A DNA stretch of 64,000 bases from Variovorax davisae. Lineage in GTDB: Bacteria > Pseudomonadota > Gammaproteobacteria > Burkholderiales > Burkholderiaceae_C. Of the stretch, positions 7,830 to 16,403 are shown piece by piece. A program made the translations under genes and the position numbers. Position 1 is the stretch's first letter. Each line of letters opens with the position of its first letter. Below the pieces are notes generated by a model. The model saw only the letters and a program-made list of their open reading frames with translations, had not been told where the DNA came from and made no database searches. The DNA lies in assembly GCF_030316845.1 (NCBI RefSeq), contig NZ_JASZYS010000012.1, positions 1-64,000 of the forward strand, given 5' to 3'.

Positions 7830-8204
7830 CTAGAGGCTCTGGATCACCGCCATGATGTTGCCCTCGCTGTCCTTGAACCACGCGGCCCTGGCGCCGCCCT
7901 GGGTCACGATGCCGCTGGCGTCCTCGCCCGGCATGCCGTAGCGCTCGAAGACCACGCCGCGCGCCTTCAGCTCGGCGACCTCGCGCTCGATGTCGGCCAC
8001 TTGCCAGAAGGCCTGGCTGGCCTGCGAAGTGCCGGCGTTGGGCGTCGGGTAGAGAAAGCAGCCGGTGCCGCCCGCGAACGCGTAGTGCACGCCGCCGGCG
8101 ATCTCGGCCGCGGGCGTGAAGCCCAGCTGTTCTTCGTAGAAGCGGCGCGCCCGTGCCATGTCGCGGGCGGGAATGTAGGCGTACAAGGGGGATTGCTGCA
8201 GCAT
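7830..8204 (-). CDS. VOC/glyoxalase-fold protein
   Basis: 124 aa. ATG 8204 has CAGGAG (8211-8216) 6 bases upstream, so the longer N-terminus starting at 8234 is not needed. It is a two-module vicinal-oxygen-chelate fold: YIPARDMARARRFYEEQLGF at the start and AAWFKDSEGNIMAVIQSL at the end, with a Glu-type metal or ligand position near residue 50. The family includes glyoxalase I, fosfomycin-resistance proteins and dioxygenases; nothing here fixes the substrate. Single gene beside a tRNA. Confidence 0.85.
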   Translation of the reverse strand: MLQQSPLYAYIPARDMARARRFYEEQLGFTPAAEIAGGVHYAFAGGTGCFLYPTPNAGTSQASQAFWQVADIEREVAELKARGVVFERYGMPGEDASGIVTQGGARAAWFKDSEGNIMAVIQSL

Positions 8205-8234
8205 CGATGTCTCCTGGTCGGGAATCACGTGCAA

Positions 8235-8311
8235 TGGCGCGGCGGACAGGAATCGAACCCGTAACCCCCAGCTTAGAAGGCTGGTGCTCTATCCGGTTGA
8301 GCTACCGCCGC
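8235..8311 (-). tRNA. tRNA-Arg (anticodon TCT)
   Basis: 77 bases including an encoded CCA. The acceptor stem GCGGCGG/CCGCCGC, D-loop GCTCAACCGGATAGAGC, anticodon loop CTTCTAA (TCT) and T-arm GGGTTCGATTCC all fit. It decodes AGA, a rare codon in this GC-rich genome. Confidence 0.96.
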
Positions 8312-8461
8312 GCAGAGAAACTGAAAAGCCGCGACCGGGCCTGCCGGGGCAGCGGGTGCGCGACCGCGATTCTACGGTGGCCGCGGGGCGCCGGAGTTGG
8401 CGGCGGCGAGGCGGCCGGGGATACTGGCGGGCGGCGCGAACCCGACCTGCAGGAGGCCTTC

Positions 8462-9280
8462 ATGGACACACCCAGTTCCGACGCGAACTTCGCGGGCTCG
8501 ATTCCCGAGCTCTACGACACCCAACTGGTGCCCCTGATCTTCGAACCCTATGCGCTCGACCTCGCGCGCCGGGCGGCGGCGCTGGCGCCGGGCCGGGTGC
8601 TGGAGACGGCGGCCGGCACGGGGGTCGTCACCCGCGCGCTGGCCAGGACGCTCCCGCCGCAGGTCGCGCTGGTGGCCACCGACCTGAACCCGCCGATGCT
8701 GGCGCGCGCGGCCGCCGTCGGCACCGCGCGGCCGGTGGTCTGGCAGCCGGCCGACGCGATGCAGCTGCCGTTCGCGGCGGGGGCGTTCGACCTGGTGGTG
8801 TGCCAGTTCGGCGTCATGTTCTTTCCCGACAAGCCGGCCGCCTTCGCCGAGGCGCGGCGGGTGCTTCGGCCCGGCGGCGCACTGTTGTTCAATGTTTGGG
8901 ACCGGATCGAGGTCAACGAATTCGCGGACGTGGTCACCGCCGCGCTCGCTGCGCTCTATCCCGACGACCCCCCGCGTTTCATGGCACGCACGCCCCACGG
9001 CTATTTCGAACCCGAACGGATCGCGCGCGACCTGGCCGACGCGGGATTCGCGGCGGCACCGGTGATCGAGACCGTGACGGCCCGCAGCCGCGCCCCCTCG
9101 GCCCAGGCGGTGGCGCTGGCCTACTGCCAGGGGACGCCGCTGCGCAACGAGATCGAGGCGCGCGCGGCCGACGGGTTGGCCGCCGCCACCAGCGCCTGTG
9201 CCCGGGCCCTGGAAGCGCGCTTCGGCAGCGGCGCGGTCGACGGGCGGATCCAGGCCCAGGTGGTCATGGCAAGCAACTGA
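8462..9280 (+). CDS. Class I SAM-dependent methyltransferase
   Basis: 272 aa, ATG preceded by AGGAGG (8451-8456). Rossmann-fold methyltransferase of the UbiE/Methyltransf_11 type: motif I VLETAAGTGVVT (about residues 46-57), the Asp of motif II (VATDLNPPML), motif IV FDLVVCQFGVMFFPD and motif V EARRVLRPGGALLF. No signal or membrane segment. The substrate is not predictable; neighbours (tRNA-Arg upstream, SPW protein downstream) give no clue. Confidence 0.87.
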   Translation: MDTPSSDANFAGSIPELYDTQLVPLIFEPYALDLARRAAALAPGRVLETAAGTGVVTRALARTLPPQVALVATDLNPPMLARAAAVGTARPVVWQPADAMQLPFAAGAFDLVVCQFGVMFFPDKPAAFAEARRVLRPGGALLFNVWDRIEVNEFADVVTAALAALYPDDPPRFMARTPHGYFEPERIARDLADAGFAAAPVIETVTARSRAPSAQAVALAYCQGTPLRNEIEARAADGLAAATSACARALEARFGSGAVDGRIQAQVVMASN

Positions 9281-9365
9281 AGCAGGGCGCCGGACTGAAC
9301 CTTCGCGCCCGCCTGGCAGTCGAAAGAGGGTCGCCGCGATCATGCGACGTCAGGAGGTTAGAGCC

Positions 9366-9725
9366 ATGAAGCACGTCAAACACTGGCAGGATCCGCTGAA
9401 CGCGGTGCTCGGTGTCTGGTTGATCCTGTCGCCCTGGGTGGTGGGCTTCCAGGACCAGGCCACGCCATCCATGAACGCGGTGGCCGTGGGCATCCTGCTG
9501 GGCGCCACCGCGCTGGGCGCCACCTTCGTTCCCCGCGCGTGGGAAGAATGGACCGAAGGCGCGTTGGGGCTGTGGATGGTCATCTCGCCGTGGGCGCTCG
9601 GCTTCGCCGCGATGCGCGAGCCCAAGATGGCGGCCGTGTGCACGGGGGTCGCGGTGGTCGTCCTGGCGCTCTGGGTGCTGGCGACCGACAAGGACTACAT
9701 CCACAGAGGCAAGCCGGCGCACTGA
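9366..9725 (+). CDS. SPW-repeat integral membrane protein
   Basis: 119 aa, AGGAGG 8 bases before the ATG. Four hydrophobic segments are arranged as two repeats, each holding the SPW signature: LSPWVVGF (residues about 21-28) and ISPWALGF (about 79-86), preceded by the shared pattern W-x-D/E-x-x-LGxW. This is the small inner-membrane SPW family, whose molecular role is unknown. It is followed by a hairpin that may end transcription. Confidence 0.88.
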   Translation: MKHVKHWQDPLNAVLGVWLILSPWVVGFQDQATPSMNAVAVGILLGATALGATFVPRAWEEWTEGALGLWMVISPWALGFAAMREPKMAAVCTGVAVVVLALWVLATDKDYIHRGKPAH

Positions 9726-9753
9726 CGGCTGGCGCGTCCGCCGCGAAAAGCAA

Positions 9754-9787
9754 AACGCCTGCAAGAACCGGAGTCCTTGCAGGCGTT
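9754..9787. terminator. Bidirectional hairpin terminator
   Basis: Perfect 12-base stem AACGCCTGCAAG/CTTGCAGGCGTT with a 10-base loop. On the + strand a T-run follows (TTTTT at 9791-9795); on the minus strand TTTTGCTTTT follows. It lies between the SPW gene and the tRNA-Pro 3' end and probably serves both. Confidence 0.8.
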
Positions 9788-9797
9788 CACTTTTTGA

Positions 9798-9874
<77 letters not shown>

Positions 9875-9926
9875 ACGAGCCTTCGATTCTAACCCGGGAA
9901 TCGAAGGCTCGGCCGGGCAAACCGCC

Positions 9927-10631
9927 TCAGCGCCGCTGATACTGCTTGCTGCCAAACAGGATTTCGCGTTCCTTGTCGCCCGTGATCGGCTGCCGCAGGT
10001 CGGCCAGCACCTTGACGCCGCGCTGCACCGCGGGCCGCGCGGCGATGCCGTCGAACCACTTCTTCAAATGCGGGTAGTCGGCCAGCACGATGCCCTGGTT
10101 CTCCCAGCTGCGCAGCCACGGGAAGATCGCGATGTCGGCGATCGAATAGCTCTCGCCGGCGATGAACGGGTGGCTCGACAGCTGTTTGTCGATCACGCCG
10201 TAGAGCCGCTTGGCCTCGTTGCTGTAGCGCTCGATCGCATAGCCGATCTTCTCGGGCGCATAAAGGCGGAAATGATGGGCCTGGCCGAGCATCGGGCCGA
10301 CGCCGCCCATCTGGAACATCAGCCACTGCAGCACCGCGTAGCGCTCGCGGTCGCCGGTCGGCAGGAACTTGCCGGTCTTGCCGGCCAGATAGACCAGGAT
10401 CGCACCCGACTCGAACAGCGAAATCGGCTGGCCGTCGGGTCCGTGGGGGTCGGTGATGGCGGGGATCTTGTTGTTCGGGCTGATCTTCAGGAATGCGGGC
10501 TCGAACTGGTCGCCCTTGCCGATGTGGATCGGGTGCGCGCGGTAGGGCAGGCCGCACTCCTCCAGCATGATGTGGACCTTGTGGCCGTTGGGCGTGGGCC
10601 AGGAATAGACGTCGATGGGGGCTTGGGTCAT
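9927..10631 (-). CDS. yfcG: YfcG-type glutathione S-transferase (disulfide-bond reductase)
   Basis: 234 aa. Very close in layout to E. coli YfcG: N-terminal thioredoxin fold with TPNGHKVHIMLEE, the catalytic-loop ISPNNKIPAI, the glutathione-binding SLFESGAILVYL and the all-helical domain with GPMLGQAHHF and YSIADIAIFPW. Nu-class GSTs of this kind bind two glutathione molecules and reduce disulfides in the cytosol. Single gene; the start ATG 10631 is clear. Confidence 0.92.
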   Translation of the reverse strand: MTQAPIDVYSWPTPNGHKVHIMLEECGLPYRAHPIHIGKGDQFEPAFLKISPNNKIPAITDPHGPDGQPISLFESGAILVYLAGKTGKFLPTGDRERYAVLQWLMFQMGGVGPMLGQAHHFRLYAPEKIGYAIERYSNEAKRLYGVIDKQLSSHPFIAGESYSIADIAIFPWLRSWENQGIVLADYPHLKKWFDGIAARPAVQRGVKVLADLRQPITGDKEREILFGSKQYQRR

Positions 10632-10702
10632 GGTGCGTCGGGATGAAAAGCCGGCCAGCATAGCCCCGGCCGGGAATTCGTGCCGGCCGTCGCCCAGTTC
10701 GC

Positions 10703-10963
10703 CTACCCGACCTGGCTCCCGTGGGCATAGCACCACATCCAGTCCTCGTCCGGCTCCAGCGACGCGACCACGGCATGCCCGGTGGCGTGGAAATGGCGCG
10801 TCGCGTGCCGGTTCTTCGACGAATCGCAGCAGCCCACATGGCCGCAATGCACGCACAGCCGCAGGTGGACCCAGGTGTCGCCGAGCGCGAGGCATTCCTC
10901 GCAGCCGGCCGACGAAGGCGGCACGATCACGTTCGGCACGTGGGAGCAGGGGTAGACGGACAT
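10703..10963 (-). CDS. UBP-type zinc-finger protein
   Basis: 86 aa, essentially a stand-alone ZnF-UBP domain: C-S-H at residues 6-8, GCEEC (21-25), CVHCGHVGCCD (37-47), then H-A-T-R-H-F-H-A-T-G-H, and WCYAH at the end. In eukaryotes this fold binds the C-terminus of ubiquitin; in bacteria its role is unknown. It starts 28 bases after the stop of the FAD oxidoreductase, with AAGGAG before its ATG, so both are likely one transcript. The pairing of a UBP finger with this oxidoreductase suggests a shared redox or signalling role, which is an inference. Confidence 0.88.
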   Translation of the reverse strand: MSVYPCSHVPNVIVPPSSAGCEECLALGDTWVHLRLCVHCGHVGCCDSSKNRHATRHFHATGHAVVASLEPDEDWMWCYAHGSQVG

Positions 10964-10991
10964 CGAGGGAACTCCTTGGTCGTCGGGCGCG

Positions 10992-12674
10992 TCAGGCCGC
11001 CGTCGCGGCTGCAGCAGCCAGATGCTGATGGATCAGGGCGACCACCGCGGCGCCTTCGCCGATGGCGCCGCCGACGCGCTTGACCGAGCCCGAGCGCACG
11101 TCGCCGACCGCGAACACGCCGGGCACGCTCGATTCGAGCGCCGCCGCGGTCTTGGCCGGAAAGCCGCCGCGCGCCACCTGGCCCGTGAGCACGAAGCCGT
11201 GCTTGTCGAGCGCCACTCCGCAGCCCTCGAGCCAGTCGGTCTCGGGCACGGCGCCGATGAAGAGGAAGATGTTGCGTGCCGGGCAGTCTTCCTGCAGGCC
11301 GCTGCGCCGGTCTCGCCAGGTGGCGCCGTTCAGGCCGCTGCCCGGCTCGCCGTGCAGCGCCACCAGCTCGGTGTGCGGGTGCAGCTCGATGTTGTCGCTG
11401 GCCTCGATGCGATCGATCAGGTAGCGCGACATGGTGGCGGCCAGCGAGGGTCCGCGCACCAGCACGTTGACCTTGGCCGCATGCTGCGACAGGAAGACCG
11501 CCGCCTGGCCGGCCGAGTTGCCGCCGCCGACCAGCGCGACCTCCTGCCGGGCGCAGAGCTTGGCCTCCAGCGCCGAGGCCCAGTACCAGATGCCCCGGCC
11601 CTCGAAATCGGCCAGCCGCGGCACCTCGGGCCGGCGGTAGCGCGCGCCGCTGGCGATCACCAGCGTCTTCGACCTCAGGCGCCGGCCGTCGGCCAGCAGC
11701 ACCGAGACTTCGCCGCGCGTTTCGGCGGCGCTGCAGTCGAGCGATTCGACCTGGGCCGGGATCAGCATCTCGACGCCGAACTTCTGCGCCTGCACATAGG
11801 CGCGCCCGGCCAGCGCCCCGCCCGAGATGCCGGTCGGGAAGCCCAGGTAGTTCTCGATCCGGGCGCTGGCGCCGGCCTGGCCGCCGAAGAAGCGGCAGTC
11901 GACCACGATCACGCGCAGGCCTTCGGAGGCCGCGTAGACCGCGGTGGCGAGCCCCGCCGGGCCGGCGCCGACCACCAGCACGTCGAACAGGTCTTCGTGC
12001 TCGATGCTGTCGACCATGCCCAGGCAGCGGGCCAGCGCGTGCTCGGTCGGGTTCGGCATCACGCTGCCGTCGGGGCAGACGGCCAGCAGTTCGGCCTCGC
12101 CGTACTGCTCGAGCAGCGCCGCCGCATCGGCGTCCTGGGTGGCATCGACCACGTGGTACGGGTAGCCGTTGCGGCCCAGGAAGTTCTGCAGCCGCAGCAC
12201 GCCGGCCGACTGCGGCGGCCCGATCAGCACCGGCCCGCTGGCGCCGGACTCGATCAGCGCCACCCGGCGCAGGATCATCGCCCGCACCAGCCGCTCACCC
12301 AGGTCGGCCTCGGCGATGATCAGCGCGCGCAACTGGTCCGGCGGCACCAGCAGGGTCTCGACGTCTTCCTCGGCGTGGCCGTCGACCAGGGCGGGACGCC
12401 CCGACAGCTGGGCGATCTCGGCCAGGAAATGCCCCGGGCCCTGGTGTTCGATCGGCACCACGTGGCCCAGGCCGTCGCGCTGCGTGATGGCGACCACGCC
12501 TTCGAGCACGACGAACATTCCGGGCCCGGGCTCGCCGGCGCGGAACAGGCAGTCGCCGCGCGCGAAGCGCCGCACGCTGCCGAAGCGCCGGATGCGCCCG
12601 ATGTCCTGCGCGCTCAGGACCGGAAACATCTGGTGGCGGCGGGTCTCGACTTCAATTCTTGTTTCGGTGGCCAT
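10992..12674 (-). CDS. Cyclic-nucleotide-binding domain fused to a thioredoxin-reductase-like FAD oxidoreductase
   Basis: 560 aa in three parts. Residues about 16-135 are a CRP-type cNMP-binding fold (FARGDCLFRAGEPGPGMFVV, GHFLAEIAQLSGRPALVD). About 148-215 is a thioredoxin-like linker (VLRLQNFLGRNGYPYHVVD). From 230 a thioredoxin-reductase fold follows: FAD motif VVGAGPAGLA (235-244), GGQAGASARIENYLGFP, the NADPH site VALVGGGNSAGQA and the FAD tail GVFAVGDVRSG. The redox CxxC expected before the NADPH motif is absent (IWYWASALEAKLC), so it is not a classical thioredoxin reductase. ATG 12674 has GGAGAG upstream. It is followed by the UBP zinc-finger gene. Confidence 0.9.
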   Translation of the reverse strand: MATETRIEVETRRHQMFPVLSAQDIGRIRRFGSVRRFARGDCLFRAGEPGPGMFVVLEGVVAITQRDGLGHVVPIEHQGPGHFLAEIAQLSGRPALVDGHAEEDVETLLVPPDQLRALIIAEADLGERLVRAMILRRVALIESGASGPVLIGPPQSAGVLRLQNFLGRNGYPYHVVDATQDADAAALLEQYGEAELLAVCPDGSVMPNPTEHALARCLGMVDSIEHEDLFDVLVVGAGPAGLATAVYAASEGLRVIVVDCRFFGGQAGASARIENYLGFPTGISGGALAGRAYVQAQKFGVEMLIPAQVESLDCSAAETRGEVSVLLADGRRLRSKTLVIASGARYRRPEVPRLADFEGRGIWYWASALEAKLCARQEVALVGGGNSAGQAAVFLSQHAAKVNVLVRGPSLAATMSRYLIDRIEASDNIELHPHTELVALHGEPGSGLNGATWRDRRSGLQEDCPARNIFLFIGAVPETDWLEGCGVALDKHGFVLTGQVARGGFPAKTAAALESSVPGVFAVGDVRSGSVKRVGGAIGEGAAVVALIHQHLAAAAATAA

Positions 12675-12809
12675 CGGCTCTCCATGGGAACGAATCTGCG
12701 GAATTAAACGCTGAAGCGGCCGGCAGCGCCCGCCGTCATCGAATTGCCTTCGAACGGACATGCTTGTTTCACCGCGGGTGCCGAGACTGCCTTCGCAGAA
12801 AGGGTCCCC

Positions 12810-13673
12810 ATGAAAGAACTGCCCACGCCCACCTTCCCGTTTTCGCAGCTGGGCCTGCGCGGCGCCCTGTGGCCCGCGCCGGAACCGGCACGCCATGCCG
12901 ATGCAATTGCCGTGCCGCGCGCCCGGCCAGCGGCCGCCGACAGCGCCGCTGGCATCAGCGTGAGCTGGGCCCGCCACCAGGACGAGGTCCGCGCCGCCCA
13001 GCGGCTGCGCTACACGGTGTTCGCCGGAGAGATGGGCGCGCGGCTGACGACGCCGGTCGCCGGGCATGACATCGACCTCTTCGACGACTTCTGCGAGCAC
13101 CTGCTGGTGCGCGACGACGCCAGCGGCCAGGTGATCGGCACCTACCGGGTGCTGACGCCGGCCCAGGCCCGGCGCGTCGGCAGCACCTACAGCGACATCG
13201 AATTCGACCTGACCCGGCTGCGCGACCTGCGCGAGCGCATGGTCGAGCTGGGCCGCAGCTGCGTCCATGCCGAGCATCGCCAAGGCGGCGTGATCCTGGC
13301 GCTCTGGGGCGCCCTGGCGGGCTTCATGAGCCGCAACAAGCTGGACACCATGATCGGCTGCGCCAGCATCCCGATGTGGCATCACGGCGTGACCAGCGGC
13401 GATGCCGCGGCCAGCATCTGGCGCCAGCTCTCGGCCACCCACATGGCGCCGATCCAGTACCAGGTGCAGCCGCGCCTGCCGCTGCCGGTGCAGCGCCTCG
13501 ACGGCGCACTCGATGTCGAGCCGCCGGCGCTCATCAAGGGCTACCTCCGGCTCGGCGCCAAGGTGCTCGGCCCGCCGGCCTGGGACCCGGATTTCAACAC
13601 CGCCGACCTGCCGATGCTGATGCGCATCGACGACCTGCCGGCGCGCTACAAGCGCCACTTCCAGGGCCGCTGA
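12810..13673 (+). CDS. olsB: GNAT-fold N-acyltransferase, OlsB-like (ornithine lipid synthesis)
   Basis: 287 aa. Matches the Acetyltransf_5/OlsB family: RLRYTVFAGEMGARL (about 70-84), FDDFCEHLLVRD, GTYRVLTP, FDLTRLRDLRERMVELGRSCV and the conserved C-terminal LIKGYLRLGAKVLGPPAWD and FNTADLPMLM. OlsB transfers 3-hydroxyacyl from ACP to ornithine, the first step to phosphorus-free ornithine lipids, often induced by phosphate starvation. It lies directly before ppk and the pst/pho block, which fits, although I see no Pho box in its own upstream region. It could also be a related hemolysin-like acyltransferase. Confidence 0.8.
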   Translation: MKELPTPTFPFSQLGLRGALWPAPEPARHADAIAVPRARPAAADSAAGISVSWARHQDEVRAAQRLRYTVFAGEMGARLTTPVAGHDIDLFDDFCEHLLVRDDASGQVIGTYRVLTPAQARRVGSTYSDIEFDLTRLRDLRERMVELGRSCVHAEHRQGGVILALWGALAGFMSRNKLDTMIGCASIPMWHHGVTSGDAAASIWRQLSATHMAPIQYQVQPRLPLPVQRLDGALDVEPPALIKGYLRLGAKVLGPPAWDPDFNTADLPMLMRIDDLPARYKRHFQGR

Positions 13674-13695
13674 GCGGCGCCCGGGCCGCGTGCAG

Positions 13696-13724
13696 CTGTC
13701 ATGTGACGGTCACAAAACTGTCAT
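13696..13724 (+). promoter_or_regulatory. Triple Pho box before ppk
   Basis: Three 7-base units at 11-base periodicity: CTGTCAT (13696), CGGTCAC (13707) and CTGTCAT (13718), each followed by a 4-base spacer. The first and third equal the E. coli Pho-box half-site exactly. This is room for more than one PhoB dimer, 71 bases before the ppk start. Confidence 0.85.
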
Positions 13725-13794
13725 GTTCGGCCTCGACACTGGCGGGCTGCGACCGCTTAGCATTTCTGCGGCGGTTGTTACAGAATCTCTCTTC

Positions 13795-15933
13795 ATGTCG
13801 CCAGCCACTCACGACACCTCGCCCGCCAACGCCGAACCCGCCCTGACCCTGCTCGATCGGGACCACGCCATCCTGGCCTTCAACGAGCGCGTGCTCGACT
13901 GGGCCTACCGCCCCGAAGTGCCGTTGATCGAGCGACTGCGCTATCTGTGCATCGTTTCCTCGAACCTCGACGAGTTCTTCGAGGTCCGGGCCGCGCCGCA
14001 CCTGGCGGCCGGCGTCGCCGGCGAGCAGAAGGGCAACTACACGGTCGAGAGCTTCGAGCGGCTGGCCGCGGCGGCGCACTCGCTGGTGGGGCGCCAGTAC
14101 GGGCTCTACAACGAGGCCCTGATCCCGGCCTTCGCGGCCCAGGGCATCCACATCATCTCCCACGGCGAGCGCAATCCGGCCCAGCGCAAATGGGTGCACG
14201 AGTACTTCGAGCGCGAGGTGCGCCCGCTGCTGATCCCGGTCGGGCTCGATCCGGCCCATCCGTTCCCGCAGGTCGCCAACAAGTCGCTCAATTTCATCGT
14301 CCGGCTGGGCGGCAAGGACGCCTTCGGCCGCGAGAACCCGATCGCCATCCTCAAGGTGCCGCGCGTGCTGCCGCGGGTGATCCGCATGCCGGCCAAGCTG
14401 TCGGGCGGCAAGACGCTCTTCATCGCGTTGTCGAGCGTGGTGCGGGCCCACCTGTCGAGCATGTTCCCGGGCCGGGAGGTCGGCGAGTTCTCGCAGTTCC
14501 GCGTCACCCGGCATTCCGATCTGGCGGTCGACGAAGAGGACGTGCGCAACCTGCGCACCGCGCTGCGCCAGGGGCTGCAGCATCGCCACTACGGCCAGGC
14601 CGTGCGGCTGGAGGTCTCGTCCAGCTGCGCCGAGGCGCTGGCCAGCTTCCTGCTGGCGCAGTTCAACCTGCCGCCGCCCGCGCTCTACCGTGTCCACGGG
14701 CCGGTGAACCTGGCGCGCCTGACCCAGCTGATCGACCTGCTCGACGAACCGCAGCTGCGCTTCCAACCGTACCAGGCGTCCTACCCGATCACGCTGTCGC
14801 CGGGCCAGTCCTTCTTCGACCGGCTGCAGCGCAGCGACGTGCTGATCCACCAGCCCTTCGAGAGTTTCGGCGGCGTGCTGGCCTTCCTGCGCGAAGCGGT
14901 GCAAGACCCGCAGGTGCTGGCGATCAAGCAGACCATCTACCGCACCGGCACCGACTCCGAGCTGATGGACCTGCTGCGCGAGGCCGTTCGCCGCGGCAAG
15001 GAGGTGACGGTGGTGGTCGAGCTCAAGGCGCGCTTCGACGAAGAGGCCAACATCAACTGGGCCGAGATGCTCGAGTCGATCGGGGCCCAGGTGGTCTACG
15101 GCGTGGTCGGGCTCAAGACCCACGCCAAGATGCTGCTGGTGACGCGCCGCGAAGGCAAGAAGATGCAGCGCTACGGCCATCTGTCGACCGGCAACTACAA
15201 CCCGCGCACCGCCGCGCTCTACACCGACATCAGCCACCTCACGGCCGACCCGCTGCTGACCGCCGACATGGAGGCGGTGTTCGTGCACATGGCCAGCCAG
15301 AGCCGGCTGCCGAAGCTCCACCGGATGTGGCTGGCGCCCTTCGACCTGCATCGCAACCTGATCGCCCGCATCGACGCGCTCGGCACGGCGGCCGCGGCCG
15401 GCGAAGCCACCCGCATCGTCGCCAAGATGAACGCCTTGACCGACGAGGCGCTGATCGCCGCCCTGGTCCGCGCGGGCCAGAAAGGCGCCAAGATCGACCT
15501 CATCGTGCGCGGCGCCTGCACCTTGCCGGCCCGGGTGCCGGGCCTGACCGACAACATCCGGGTGCGCTCGGTGATCGGCCGCTTCCTGGAGCATTCGCGG
15601 GTGTTCTATTTCCGCCAGGGCCAGGACGAGTCGCTCTACCTGTCGAGTGCCGACTGGATGAACCGCAACATGATGCGGCGCATCGAGCTGGCCTGGCCGG
15701 TGACCGATCCGGTGCTGCGCCAGCGGCTCATCGACGAGTGCCTGGTGGCCTACCTGCACGACGGCCGCGATGCCTGGGACCTGGGCGCCGACGGCGCCTA
15801 CCACCGGGTCTACGAGGACACCCATCCGGGCGAGGAGGGCGCCTCGCGGGCCATCGAGGCCCATGGCGCCCAGACCGCGCTCATGAACCGCTACGCATCG
15901 CGCGGACGCAGTCGCGCCGCATCACGGGACTGA
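13795..15933 (+). CDS. ppk: Polyphosphate kinase 1
   Basis: 712 aa, the usual PPK1 size. It reversibly transfers the gamma phosphate of ATP to polyphosphate. Seen: N-terminal NERVLDWAYRPEVPLIERLRYL and SSNLDEFFEVRAA; HPFPQVANKSLNF; the catalytic region GLKTHAKMLLVTRREG containing the phosphorylated His, and YGHLSTGNYNPRTAALYTDI; and C-terminal YLSSADWMNRNMMRRIE. ATG 13795 was chosen over in-frame codons further up because the Pho box occupies that stretch. sixA follows 3 bases after the stop. Confidence 0.95.
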   Translation: MSPATHDTSPANAEPALTLLDRDHAILAFNERVLDWAYRPEVPLIERLRYLCIVSSNLDEFFEVRAAPHLAAGVAGEQKGNYTVESFERLAAAAHSLVGRQYGLYNEALIPAFAAQGIHIISHGERNPAQRKWVHEYFEREVRPLLIPVGLDPAHPFPQVANKSLNFIVRLGGKDAFGRENPIAILKVPRVLPRVIRMPAKLSGGKTLFIALSSVVRAHLSSMFPGREVGEFSQFRVTRHSDLAVDEEDVRNLRTALRQGLQHRHYGQAVRLEVSSSCAEALASFLLAQFNLPPPALYRVHGPVNLARLTQLIDLLDEPQLRFQPYQASYPITLSPGQSFFDRLQRSDVLIHQPFESFGGVLAFLREAVQDPQVLAIKQTIYRTGTDSELMDLLREAVRRGKEVTVVVELKARFDEEANINWAEMLESIGAQVVYGVVGLKTHAKMLLVTRREGKKMQRYGHLSTGNYNPRTAALYTDISHLTADPLLTADMEAVFVHMASQSRLPKLHRMWLAPFDLHRNLIARIDALGTAAAAGEATRIVAKMNALTDEALIAALVRAGQKGAKIDLIVRGACTLPARVPGLTDNIRVRSVIGRFLEHSRVFYFRQGQDESLYLSSADWMNRNMMRRIELAWPVTDPVLRQRLIDECLVAYLHDGRDAWDLGADGAYHRVYEDTHPGEEGASRAIEAHGAQTALMNRYASRGRSRAASRD

Positions 15934-15936
15934 ACC

Positions 15937-16398
15937 ATGGACCTCATTTTCTGGCGCCACGCCGAGGCCGACGACTGGGTGGAAGGCTGCGACGACATGC
16001 AGCGCTCGCTGACCGCGCGCGGCGAGAAGCAGGCCAAGCGCATGGCCGCCTGGCTCGACCGCCAGCTGCCCGAGGGCACCCGCATCGTCTGCAGCCCGGC
16101 GCGCCGCTGCGAGCAGACCGCGCTGGCGCTCGGGCGCAAGTTCAAGATGCGTACCGAACTGGCGCCCGACACCACCCCCGATGCGCTGCTGGCCGCGGCC
16201 GGCTGGCCGAACGGCAAGTCGGTGGTGCTGATGGTCGGGCACCAGCCTTCGCTGGGGCAGGCAATCTCGCTGCTGCTGGGACTGCAGCAGGACAGCTGCC
16301 CGGTGCGCAAGGGGGCGGTCTGGTGGATTCGCACGCGCGAGCGCGACGGCGATGTGCAGACCGTGGTGGTGACCGTCCAGGCGCCCGAGCTGCTCTAG
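15937..16398 (+). CDS. sixA: Phosphohistidine phosphatase SixA-like
   Basis: 153 aa, single histidine-phosphatase domain. The catalytic LIFWRHAEAD replaces the usual RHG with RHA, as SixA proteins do; SLTARGEKQAKRMAAWL and the second His in MVGHQPSLGQ complete the site. SixA removes phosphate from histidine phosphocarriers. It starts 3 bases after ppk and must be co-transcribed from the Pho-box promoter, convergent with ppx. Confidence 0.88.
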   Translation: MDLIFWRHAEADDWVEGCDDMQRSLTARGEKQAKRMAAWLDRQLPEGTRIVCSPARRCEQTALALGRKFKMRTELAPDTTPDALLAAAGWPNGKSVVLMVGHQPSLGQAISLLLGLQQDSCPVRKGAVWWIRTRERDGDVQTVVVTVQAPELL

Positions 16399-16403
16399 GC
16401 GCC

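Noticed and set aside
12675..12809. Possible Pho box before the OlsB-like gene
   Set aside because: Only one weak half-site (CCGTCAT) without a partner 11 bases away.
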